This document shows, piece by piece, positions 7,543 through 14,712 of a stretch of 34,964 nucleotides of DNA. Position 1 is the first letter of the stretch. Every line of letters begins with the position of its first letter. The stretch is from Chloroflexota bacterium (GTDB lineage Bacteria; Chloroflexota; Chloroflexia; QHBQ01; JADMIH01), in contig JADMIH010000023.1 in the NCBI GenBank assembly GCA_015478675.1, forward strand, positions 1 to 34,964. Direction: 5' to 3'. The notes beneath the pieces were generated by a model. The model was not told where the DNA came from and searched no databases. It saw nothing but the letters and a program-made list of their open reading frames with translations. The translations under genes and the position numbers were made by a program.

Positions 7543-8514
7543 ATGCGCGAACAGCCTCGAATCACGGCCCTTGCAGGGGGAGTAGGCGGAGCCAAGCTAG
7601 CAGATGGGCTTCAGAGAGCCCTTCGCCAGGGCACGCTCTCCGTAGTGGTGAACACCGCCGACGACTTCAAGCTCTGGGGCCTCTATATCTCGCCTGATAT
7701 AGATACTGTCATGTACACCCTGGCTGGCCTTGCTAACCCCACGACAGGCTGGGGACTGGAAGGCGATACCTGGTCTGCTCTCGGCATGCTGGGGCGATAT
7801 GGCCGCGATGCCTGGTTCCGCATAGGCGATATGGATATGGCTACTCACCTGCTGCGTACGCAGATGCTCTCCGAAGGCCGCAACCTTACCGAGGCAACAT
7901 CTAATCTGGCTGCGTCACTCGGCATAAAAACGAGGATTTTACCGATGTGCGATGAGCCTGTCGAAAGTATGGTGCAAACTGAGCAGGGCGCGCTTTCTTT
8001 CCAGGACTACTTCGTGCGCCGCAAGCACAGCGATCCGGTGACGGGTGTAATCTTCAGGGGCATCGAAAAAGCGCAGCCCACTGAAGAGGCCGTCGAAGCT
8101 GTAGAAAACGCCACAGCCATAGTCTTTTGCCCCTCAAACCCAATCGTCAGTATAGGGCCCATACTGGCTGTTCCTGGGATGAAAAGAGCGCTGGAGCGTA
8201 CCGACGCTCCAAAGGTGGCGGTCAGCCCAATCATAGGAGGCGCGGCTCTCAAAGGCCCAGCCGCCGACATGCTACGCACTCTCGGCCATGAGGTGTCAGC
8301 AGTGGGTGTAGCGGCCCTTTATAAGGGCCTTATAGACCTCATGATCATAGACAACGTAGACGCGGAGCTCGGGCCCCGGATCAGAGAGATGGGCATGGAA
8401 GTAGAAGTCGCGCAGACAATCATGAATAGCGACGCAGAGAGGCACGCTCTCGCCCGTCGGGTAATCGCCATCTGCGACCGGCTGAATACATGTAGAGAGC
8501 AAGCAGCCAGATGA
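7543..8514 (+). CDS. cofD: F420 biosynthesis transferase CofD/FbiA
   Basis: A 323-residue CofD-family enzyme. It transfers the phospho-lactyl or phosphoenolpyruvyl moiety from the GDP-activated intermediate to the deazaflavin FO, giving F420-0 (archaea) or dehydro-F420-0 (bacteria). Diagnostic segments are ITALAGGVGGAKLADGL at the N-terminus, NTADDFKLWGLYISPDIDTV around residues 37-56, TWSALGMLGRYG, WFRIGDMDMATHLLRT near 90, and VSPIIGGAALKGPAADML near 230. The length is normal. The start is ATG 2 nt after the previous stop, and it overlaps cofC by 4 nt (ATGA), implying translational coupling. Whether the donor is lactate- or PEP-derived cannot be read from sequence alone; bacterial enzymes studied so far use the PEP route. 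Confidence 0.95.
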   Translation: MREQPRITALAGGVGGAKLADGLQRALRQGTLSVVVNTADDFKLWGLYISPDIDTVMYTLAGLANPTTGWGLEGDTWSALGMLGRYGRDAWFRIGDMDMATHLLRTQMLSEGRNLTEATSNLAASLGIKTRILPMCDEPVESMVQTEQGALSFQDYFVRRKHSDPVTGVIFRGIEKAQPTEEAVEAVENATAIVFCPSNPIVSIGPILAVPGMKRALERTDAPKVAVSPIIGGAALKGPAADMLRTLGHEVSAVGVAALYKGLIDLMIIDNVDAELGPRIREMGMEVEVAQTIMNSDAERHALARRVIAICDRLNTCREQAAR

Positions 8515-9119
8515 AGACAGTGGCCGTAGTGCCCATCAAAGAGTTGCGAGAAGCAAAGAGCAGGCTGGCAGGCTGGCTGTCGCCCCAACAACGCGCCGCG
8601 CTCGCTCTCGATATGCTGGCGCACGTCCTACACACTATTGAGGCTTCGGGTGCTGTAAACAATATCGCGCTAATCAGCCCGGCTGCCAACGTCGGCCACT
8701 TGCCCCCAGGCGTGATCCTCTTGAAGCAAGCAAGGTCGGGACTGAACAACTTGCTTGAGCAAGGCCGCGAATGGGCAATCTCCCAGGAAGCCGATGCCCT
8801 GATGGTGACCTTCGCTGACCTGCCGCTCCTCTCACCCGACGACCTGGTAGACATCGAAGACCTCGGCGAGCGGGAGAAGACTGTAGTGCTTGCTCCTGAT
8901 AGGCATGGGCATGGCACCAACGTGATGCTGGCTCACCCACTGTCTCTAGCTCACTTCGCTTTCGGACCCGACAGCTACAGCAAACACCTGGCCGAAGCCT
9001 GGCAAAATGGCGCTCACGTCGAAACGTATATCTCCCTCGGCACCTCGCTGGATATAGATACCCCCGCCGACCTGGAACAAATGGAGAAAGAGCGCCAGAC
9101 CTTCACCTTGTTGATCTAA
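8511..9119 (+). CDS. cofC: F420 biosynthesis guanylyltransferase CofC/FbiD
   Basis: A 202-residue CofC-family nucleotidyltransferase that activates 2-phospholactate or PEP with GTP to give the donor used by CofD. The N-terminus VAVVPIKELREAKSRLAGWL is the GTP-binding signature. The segment ALMVTFADLPLLSPDDL (about residues 96-112) carries the catalytic Asp pair. VVLAPDRHGHGTNVML and DIDTPADLEQM near the C-terminus are also family-typical. It overlaps cofD by 4 nt. The order cofD-cofC, with cofE two genes on, shows a compact F420 tail-assembly cluster. Confidence 0.94.
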   Translation: MKTVAVVPIKELREAKSRLAGWLSPQQRAALALDMLAHVLHTIEASGAVNNIALISPAANVGHLPPGVILLKQARSGLNNLLEQGREWAISQEADALMVTFADLPLLSPDDLVDIEDLGEREKTVVLAPDRHGHGTNVMLAHPLSLAHFAFGPDSYSKHLAEAWQNGAHVETYISLGTSLDIDTPADLEQMEKERQTFTLLI

Positions 9120-9167
9120 ACAGCATTGAGAAGTGGCGACTGAGTAACCACTGACAAGGAGACATGT

Positions 9168-10106
9168 ATGAGCAACAACGACATATCGTTCGGCATCGTA
9201 ATTCTTCCAACTCCCAGGCCCTGGCCGCCGGAGAACATATATGCTACGCCCACTGAAGTTGGGCAGGCGCTCATGCAGGCCAACAAGCAATATATAGAGG
9301 CTGCCCGCCCCTACTGCGACACCGTATGGGCCGAGGACCATTTCCAATGGGAGAAGCGCCCAACCCTTGAGGCAATCACCACTCTCAGCTACCTCGCAGG
9401 TAACTTTGATGGCATGCGCTTCGGCAATATAGTGCTGGGGCAATCGTACCGCAACCCGGCCCTCACCGCTAAAATGGCCGCCAACTTGCAGCTATTGACA
9501 GGTGGAAAGTTCATCCTGGGGATAGGAGCGGGCTGGAAAGAAGACGAATACAAAGCATATGGCTATCCCTATCCTTCTGCCGGAGAGCGCATAGACCAGC
9601 TAGAGGAAGCTGTGCAAATCATCAAAGCCATGTGGACCCAAAGCCCCGCCACCTTTCATGGCCGCTATTACAACATAGAAGGCGCGGAGTGCCAGCCACA
9701 GCCCGACCCCCCTATCCCATTGCTCATAGCAGGTGGCGGCGAGCAAAAGACGCTGCGGGTCGTCGCCAGGTACGCCGACTGGTGGAACTATAACTTCTGC
9801 GCGCCGGAGGAGTACGCCCACAAACAGCAGGTACTAGCCGAACGCTGCCGTGAAATAGGTCGCGATCCCAACGACATAGTAAACAGCTACTACGGGGACA
9901 TCCAAATAGAAGACGACCTCTCCAAAATACGAAAGCGCGACTACCACACGGTAGCGGGCAGCGCGGATGCTGTGACCAGAGAGCTCGAAGAATTCGTGAA
10001 ATTGGGAGTAAAGCATATACAAATGCGCATAGCCGACTTCCCCCAAACCGGCGGGCTAGAAACCTTCATAGAGAAGATTCTCCCAAGAATACGTAATAGG
10101 TGCTAA
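9168..10106 (+). CDS. Luciferase-like (LLM) F420-dependent oxidoreductase
   Basis: A 312-residue luciferase-fold oxidoreductase. Family landmarks are VWAEDHFQWEKRPTLEAITT near residues 53-72, FGNIVLGQSYRNPALTAKMA near 84-103, GGKFILGIGAGWKEDEYKAYG near 110-130, and LLIAGGGEQKTLRVVARYAD near 183-202. It is clearly related to the 5700-6599 product but has a longer N-terminus, so it is a paralogue rather than a recent duplicate. An AAGGAG lies just upstream of the ATG. It is placed between cofC and cofE in one operon, which favours F420 over FMN as cofactor. The substrate is unknown. Confidence 0.88.
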   Translation: MSNNDISFGIVILPTPRPWPPENIYATPTEVGQALMQANKQYIEAARPYCDTVWAEDHFQWEKRPTLEAITTLSYLAGNFDGMRFGNIVLGQSYRNPALTAKMAANLQLLTGGKFILGIGAGWKEDEYKAYGYPYPSAGERIDQLEEAVQIIKAMWTQSPATFHGRYYNIEGAECQPQPDPPIPLLIAGGGEQKTLRVVARYADWWNYNFCAPEEYAHKQQVLAERCREIGRDPNDIVNSYYGDIQIEDDLSKIRKRDYHTVAGSADAVTRELEEFVKLGVKHIQMRIADFPQTGGLETFIEKILPRIRNRC

Positions 10107-10115
10107 GAGTCAACC

Positions 10116-10865
10116 ATGCAAATTACTATTACAGGCATAAACGGCGTTCCCGAAATCCAGGTTGGAGATGACCTGGCCAGGTTGATTCTGCGTGGCTTTG
10201 AGGCATCTGGCTTTACACCGCAGGTGGGCGACGTCATGGTCGTCACTCAGAAGGTAGTTAGCAAAGCAGAAGGGCGGATTGTTGACCTGCGGCAGATAGA
10301 GCCGTCGGAGTTCGCCCGCGACTATGCACGCAAGTGGGGTAAAGACCCCCGACATATAGAGGTCGTGCTGCGCGAAAGCGCGCGCATCGTGCGTATGGAC
10401 AAGGGCATACTCATCTCTGAAACAAAGCACGGCTTCGTCTGTGCCAACGCTGGAGTAGACGCTTCCAATGTTCCCGGCGAGCACATCGTCAGCTTGCTAC
10501 CGGAAGACTCGGACGTATCAGCCGCCCGCATACGCCAGTCACTCAAAGATGAGCTAGGAGTGGATATACCCGTCATAATCTCCGACTCCTTTGGGCGAAG
10601 CTGGCGCAACGGCATCATAAACATCGCCATAGGCGCGTCTGGGCTGCAAACCCTCTTAGATTATCGTGGGCAGTACGATCCGCACGGCTACCTGATGAGC
10701 GCCACAGTAATAGCCGTAGCCGACGAGCTTGCATCGGCAGCCGAGCTTGTAATGGGCAAAGTAGAAGCCTGCCCTGTAGCCGTAGTCAGAGGATACCCCT
10801 ACGACAGCGCACAATCCACAGCCCACGACCTGGTAATAGACCCTTCAAGGGATATGTTCAGGTAA
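10116..10865 (+). CDS. cofE: Coenzyme F420-0:L-glutamate ligase CofE
   Basis: A 249-residue CofE enzyme that adds glutamates to F420-0 using GTP. Recognised from GDVMVVTQKVVSKAEGRIVDL (about residues 38-58), LRESARIVRMDKGILISETKHGFVCANAGVDASN (metal/GTP region, about 86-119) and VIISDSFGRSWRNGIINIAIGASG near 148-171. In mycobacteria the homologous FbiB carries a C-terminal nitroreductase-like domain that reduces dehydro-F420-0. This protein stops after the ligase domain, so that activity must come from another gene. It begins 9 nt after the preceding stop and precedes a third luciferase-like gene by 21 nt. Confidence 0.94.
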   Translation: MQITITGINGVPEIQVGDDLARLILRGFEASGFTPQVGDVMVVTQKVVSKAEGRIVDLRQIEPSEFARDYARKWGKDPRHIEVVLRESARIVRMDKGILISETKHGFVCANAGVDASNVPGEHIVSLLPEDSDVSAARIRQSLKDELGVDIPVIISDSFGRSWRNGIINIAIGASGLQTLLDYRGQYDPHGYLMSATVIAVADELASAAELVMGKVEACPVAVVRGYPYDSAQSTAHDLVIDPSRDMFR

Positions 10866-10886
10866 GGGAAGAAAGGGAATAAAGCG

Positions 10887-11885
10887 ATGAGCATCATAGG
10901 TTACGCCGCCATGTGCGAGCAGTTCGGGCCGACAGATATTGTAGACTACTGTCAGGCATCGGAAGACAACGGATTTACAGGGCTGATGGTCTCTGACCAT
11001 TTTCACCCCTGGGTGCCTTCACAAGGGCAAAGCGCCTTCGTATGGGCGCTCCTCGGAGCTATAGGCGAGCGCACCAAGCTGAAGTTTGGCACAGGCGTCA
11101 CCCCACCGGGCTGGCGCTACCACCCCGCTATCCTGGCGCAGGCCGCCGCCACCCTGGAAGCAATGTATCCTGGCCGCTTTTACCTCGGCCTCGGCGCGGG
11201 CGAGGCGCTCAACGAACATATCGTCGGCCAATACTGGCCTGAGCCTGTAATCCGCCTGGAGATGCTTGCCGAGGCAATTGAGATCATACGCAAGCTCTTT
11301 ACAGGCAAAGCAGTGAAGCATCGAGGCGCATACTTCAACCTGGAAACCGCCCGACTCTACACCATGCCCTCAGCTCCCCCTCCTATTTACATCGCCACTT
11401 CCGGCCCCGTAAACGCCGAGCGCACAGGGCGCACTTGCGACGGTATAATCATGGTGGGAGCCGCCGATGAAAAGATAAAGATGCTCATCGAGCGCTTTGA
11501 GAAGGGAGCCCGCGGAGCAGGCAAAGACCCGGCGATGATGCCCCGCATTATCCAATTGCACGTATCATGGGCAGACTCAGACCAGGCAAGCATAGACCAG
11601 GCGATCAAAGAGTGGCCCAACGGCGGCATGAACTTCCCGAAGGCGGATATACGTAACCCTGAAGACTTCGAGGCGATGCAAAAGCTGGTGCGCCCAGAGA
11701 ACTTCAAGGGTCGTGTGCTAACATCGGCAGACCTGAGCGTGCACCGCGAGCACTTGCAGCACTTCGTAGACCTCGGCTTCAATGAGCTATACGTCCACAA
11801 TGTGGGCCGCAACCAGAGAGAGTTCATAGAAGCATACGGGCGCGAAGTTATCCCGCAGATAAAGTGGCCGGCGAGACAAAGCTAA
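10887..11885 (+). CDS. F420-dependent LLM oxidoreductase, F420-G6PDH-like group
   Basis: A 332-residue luciferase-fold protein resembling the TIGR03557 group, which contains mycobacterial F420-dependent glucose-6-phosphate dehydrogenase and relatives. Key segments are IGYAAMCEQFGPTDIVDYCQ at the start, GLMVSDHFHPWVPSQGQSAF near residues 32-51, TGVTPPGWRYHPAILAQA near 69-86, and GRFYLGLGAGEALNEH near 96-111. Known F420-G6PDH features such as the SDHFHPW and GTGEALNE-like motifs are retained, so F420 binding is likely. Glucose-6-phosphate as substrate is only one possibility; an F420-reducing dehydrogenase here would regenerate F420H2 for the other oxidoreductases. It is the last gene of the F420 operon. 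Confidence 0.87.
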   Translation: MSIIGYAAMCEQFGPTDIVDYCQASEDNGFTGLMVSDHFHPWVPSQGQSAFVWALLGAIGERTKLKFGTGVTPPGWRYHPAILAQAAATLEAMYPGRFYLGLGAGEALNEHIVGQYWPEPVIRLEMLAEAIEIIRKLFTGKAVKHRGAYFNLETARLYTMPSAPPPIYIATSGPVNAERTGRTCDGIIMVGAADEKIKMLIERFEKGARGAGKDPAMMPRIIQLHVSWADSDQASIDQAIKEWPNGGMNFPKADIRNPEDFEAMQKLVRPENFKGRVLTSADLSVHREHLQHFVDLGFNELYVHNVGRNQREFIEAYGREVIPQIKWPARQS

Positions 11886-11956
11886 CCCAACGACAGTACT
11901 CGCGCATCTCTAACACAGAAAGAAGGTGCCAATGTTAGGGTTGGAACTACTAAGGT

Positions 11957-12124
11957 GGTAACTGTTCAGAGTAGGGGTGGAGGGGCATAGCCGCTGATAC
12001 TCCCCATAAAGAAAGCCCCCTCTCCCATGAAGGGAGAGGGGGTGAGGGTAGGTGAGGGTAGGTGAGGGTAGGCCTCCACAGCTACTTCTTGAAGATTGCT
12101 ACACCCCTATTCTGAACAGTTACC
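11957..12124. repeat. MITE-like element with 23-bp terminal inverted repeats
   Basis: The left end (11957-11979, GGTAACTGTTCAGAGT...) and the right end (12102-12124) are inverted copies of each other with 22 of 23 positions identical. Inside are an 11-bp perfect hairpin CCCCCTCTCCC (12016-12026) / GGGAGAGGGGG (12032-12042) and three tandem copies of GGTGAGGGTA (12041-12070). There is no coding frame. Parts recur at 44-141, 25115-25300 and near 34055-34090. No clear target-site duplication is seen. Confidence 0.7.
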
Positions 12125-12137
12125 GCCGCAAAGTGCC

Positions 12138-12166
12138 TTGACGCCCGGCCAGGGCTGCAATATAAT
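12138..12166 (+). promoter_or_regulatory. Sigma70-type promoter of the riboflavin-transport operon
   Basis: TTGACG (12138-12143), 17-bp spacer, TATAAT (12161-12166). Transcription would start near 12173, about 20 nt before the FMN riboswitch. Confidence 0.8.
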
Positions 12167-12192
12167 GATTATGTCACAACCGAATAAGATGC

Positions 12193-12315
12193 AGACTTTC
12201 AGGGCAGGGTGAAATTCCCGATCGGCGGTAGAGCGAGAGCTAAGCCCGCGAGCCGCAAGGTAGGATCTGGTTAGATGCCAGGGCCGACGGTTACAGTCCG
12301 GATGGAAGAAAGTTA
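12193..12315 (+). promoter_or_regulatory. FMN riboswitch (RFN element)
   Basis: The sequence contains the conserved RFN core in order: CAGGGCAGGGTGAAATTCCC, then ATCGGCGGTA, AGCCCGCGAGCCGC, a GATCTGGTTAGATGCC hairpin, GGGCCGACGGTTACAGTC and GGATGGAAGAAAGT. The closing P1 stem is ACTTTC (12195-12200) with GAAAGT (12308-12313). It senses FMN in the nascent transcript and normally shuts off riboflavin synthesis or uptake genes when FMN is plentiful. Here it precedes an ABC permease and binding protein. Confidence 0.95.
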
Positions 12316-12388
12316 GAGTGCCATAGCACGCCTGTTTCGTTGCGCTACTCGCGCCGCGCAAGGCTGTGCTCGATATGGTGTCTATTTC

Positions 12389-12422
12389 GCCCCTGGTAGC
12401 TGCCAAGCAACCGGGGCTTTTT
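12389..12422 (+). terminator. Intrinsic terminator of the FMN riboswitch
   Basis: GCCCC(T)GGT (12389-12397) pairs with ACCGGGGC (12410-12417), followed by TTTTT (12418-12422). It ends only two bases before the ATG of the permease gene. The GGGG in its 3' arm is also the only Shine-Dalgarno-like sequence near that ATG, so the stem could block translation too. A further stem AGCACGCCT / AGGCTGTGCT lies between the aptamer and terminator and may belong to the switching region. Confidence 0.8.
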
Positions 12423-12424
12423 AC

Positions 12425-13363
12425 ATGTCAAAATCAGGAACAAACAGAAACGTGCCCAATACGGCATTCAAGCCGCCGAGTCGCGCCGCAGGGTACAGCA
12501 ACACCAAAAGCAGCCGCAATCTGTGGCAGGGTAGCAGTGCGCCCCAGAGCCTTACTACTCAGCAGCAAAAGGAAGCAGCACTTCAAGACGAGGTGACGCA
12601 AACGCCACGGCGTAGCGCCATGCCCACAATCGCTGTAGGGCTATTCACAGCCATATGCATGCTTCTGCTGTGGTGGGGCATAGCGGCTATAGGCAACTAT
12701 CCTGCTTTTATACTTCCCACGCCCCTTGTGGTTGGTCAGAGGATGTGGGCAATGCTCCTTGATGGCTCACTTCTCGGCCACTTCTGGACAACCACCCTTG
12801 AGGCCGGCCTGGGCTTTCTCGTCGCGCTGCTGGCAGGCATCTTCCTGGGCTATCTAATAGCGCATTCTGTCTTGCTCGAACGACTCCTCAGTCCTTATCT
12901 GGCTGTCAGCCAGGGGTTGCCTGTGGTGGCGCTTGCTCCCCTGCTCGTCCTCTGGGTGCAAGACGACCTGCCGCGAAAGGTGGTGATTGTGGCACTGATC
13001 GTCTTCTTCCCTATTCTCGTCAACACGATTGTAGGCGTGCGTAGCATAGAGCGCTCGATGCTGGAGGTGGCGCGGATGTCGGGGGCTAACCTCCTGCAAA
13101 CGATATATTATGTTGAGCTGCCTCTGGCGCTTCGCCCACTGCTTGGAGGGGTGCGGTTGGGGCTTATGCTCTCGATCACAGGCGCGGTGGTGGGAGAGTT
13201 CGTTTCGTCGGGCTCGGGTCTTGGCTTCCTGCTAATGCTGGGACGTGGGTTGTTCGATACAACTCTGGTCTTCGTGGGGCTGGTGGCGCTGGCTGTACTC
13301 GCGATACTTGCCTATGCGACTATCACCCTGCTGGAGAAAGCACTGATTACATGGGAAGAGTAA
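12425..13363 (+). CDS. ribX: ABC transporter permease, RibX-like (riboflavin uptake)
   Basis: A 312-residue permease of the BPD_transp_1 / SsuC-TauC type. After a 65-residue hydrophilic, Gln/Ser/Thr-rich N-terminus come about six membrane segments starting near residue 67. The cytoplasmic EAA-type loop is EVARMSGANLLQTIYYVELP around 215-234. Control by an FMN riboswitch and pairing with an NMT1/THI5-like binding protein match the RibX/RibY riboflavin transporters described in Chloroflexi by comparative genomics. The specificity is inferred from that context. No ATPase gene is adjacent, so a shared ATPase must be encoded elsewhere. The start is uncertain: ATG 12425 sits right after the terminator, while an internal ATG at 12620 would give a permease of usual length but lacks a clear ribosome site. 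Confidence 0.82.
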   Translation: MSKSGTNRNVPNTAFKPPSRAAGYSNTKSSRNLWQGSSAPQSLTTQQQKEAALQDEVTQTPRRSAMPTIAVGLFTAICMLLLWWGIAAIGNYPAFILPTPLVVGQRMWAMLLDGSLLGHFWTTTLEAGLGFLVALLAGIFLGYLIAHSVLLERLLSPYLAVSQGLPVVALAPLLVLWVQDDLPRKVVIVALIVFFPILVNTIVGVRSIERSMLEVARMSGANLLQTIYYVELPLALRPLLGGVRLGLMLSITGAVVGEFVSSGSGLGFLLMLGRGLFDTTLVFVGLVALAVLAILAYATITLLEKALITWEE

Positions 13364-13458
13364 GACGAGTTATGAATTAGGAATTATCAATCGTGAGTTA
13401 CGAGTTACAAATGGAGACAGGAAGTATTACAAAACTGAACTTCGGGAGAATAACAACC

Positions 13459-14559
13459 ATGTTGAGGAAGATTTATATATCGTTGACCTTCGCTGTTGTC
13501 GCATCACTGAGTTTGGCGGGCTGTGGCACGGCGAGTAGCGGCGCGATAGTTGGAACTGCTGTAGCGCCAGGTGGAACAGAGATAGCAACGCCACAGGCCA
13601 CCCAGGGTCAGGGGCTGACCAAAGTTACCATCGCGCTTGGCTTCACACCAGATGTGCAGTTCACACCCTTCTACGTTGCGCTCAATAAGGGCTATTACAA
13701 AGACGAAGGGCTGGACGTAACCCTCAATAATGGCGTTGTCACAGACCTGCTCAGAGAGCTTGGCACAACTGGGAGCGGTATAGATTTCGCGGTGGCATCG
13801 GGTGATGAGATCATCCCGGCACGCTTGCAAGGTATCCCAATCACCTATGTAATGACATGGTACAGGCAGTACCCAGTAGCCGCCGCCTCTATCGTGGGCA
13901 AAGGGCCAACTCTCAAGACCCCTGCCGACCTCAAAGGGCGTACAGTAGGCGTGCCTGGGCCATACGGCTCTAGCTACATAGGGCTACAGGCGCTTCTCAA
14001 AGCTGGGGGGCTGACGCTCAATGACATCAAACTCAAGTCAATCAACTACACGCAGGTTGCGAGCCTGTCACAAGGCCAGGTAGACGTAGCTATGGTCTAC
14101 GCCGCGAACGAGCCTACGCAGCTGAGGAGCCAGGGCCTTGACGTTAGCACCCTGCTGGTCTCCGATTTCGCCAGACTCGCCTCTAACGGCCTTGCCACCA
14201 ACGACAAGACCCTCAAAGAGAACCCCGAAGTTGTAGGTAAAGTAGCGAGGGCCACCCTCAAAGGGATAGACGACACAATAAAAGAGCCTGATACAGCATT
14301 CCAGCAGGCGCTAAAGCAGGTTCCCCAGGCGGGTAGCGCAGAGAATAAAGCTCTGCAATTACAGGTGCTGAAAGAAACAATCAAGCTGATGCAGCCCAAA
14401 CCGGGAGACCCCGCCGCCCAGCACCAGCCCGGCTGGACTGATGCCGGCGTCTGGTCGGCCACCCAGGACCTCCTCTTTGAAATGGGAATAATCACCCAAA
14501 AGGGCGATGTAAACGGTATGTTCAGCAACAACTTTATCGGGGGAGGGACCACACCGTAG
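13459..14559 (+). CDS. ribY: Substrate-binding lipoprotein, RibY-like (NMT1/THI5 family)
   Basis: A 366-residue lipoprotein with lipobox LSLAGC (Cys24). It has an NMT1/THI5-like binding fold: KVTIALGFTPDVQFTPFYVA, NKGYYKDEGLDVTL, GIDFAVASGDEIIPARLQG, LKGRTVGVPGPYGSSYIGL, and GQVDVAMVYAANEP. Such proteins bind thiamin precursors, sulfonates or, in the RibY group, riboflavin. The FMN riboswitch upstream supports riboflavin. ATG 13459 has GGGAGA about 9 nt upstream and gives a proper signal peptide; the frame is open from a GTG at 13393, but that adds 22 residues before the signal. A 95-bp AT-rich spacer separates it from the permease. It is the last gene of the operon. Confidence 0.85.
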   Translation: MLRKIYISLTFAVVASLSLAGCGTASSGAIVGTAVAPGGTEIATPQATQGQGLTKVTIALGFTPDVQFTPFYVALNKGYYKDEGLDVTLNNGVVTDLLRELGTTGSGIDFAVASGDEIIPARLQGIPITYVMTWYRQYPVAAASIVGKGPTLKTPADLKGRTVGVPGPYGSSYIGLQALLKAGGLTLNDIKLKSINYTQVASLSQGQVDVAMVYAANEPTQLRSQGLDVSTLLVSDFARLASNGLATNDKTLKENPEVVGKVARATLKGIDDTIKEPDTAFQQALKQVPQAGSAENKALQLQVLKETIKLMQPKPGDPAAQHQPGWTDAGVWSATQDLLFEMGIITQKGDVNGMFSNNFIGGGTTP

Positions 14560-14712
14560 CTGAGTAGAGCGTTCACCCAGCAAAAAGCTCGTGTGGAATA
14601 TGGACCCAAATTAGCCCTTTTCTCTGCTATCGCGCAGCAGAAGCACATGCCTACCGGTAGAAGGCGGCTCCCAGCAGGAATGTGCGTGGAGATCCGCGCC
14701 TGCTGCTTCGTC

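Noticed and set aside
12001..12070. Possible CRISPR or short tandem array
   Set aside because: The three GGTGAGGGTA copies are contiguous without spacers and lie inside the inverted-repeat element. No CRISPR array or cas gene is seen in the window.
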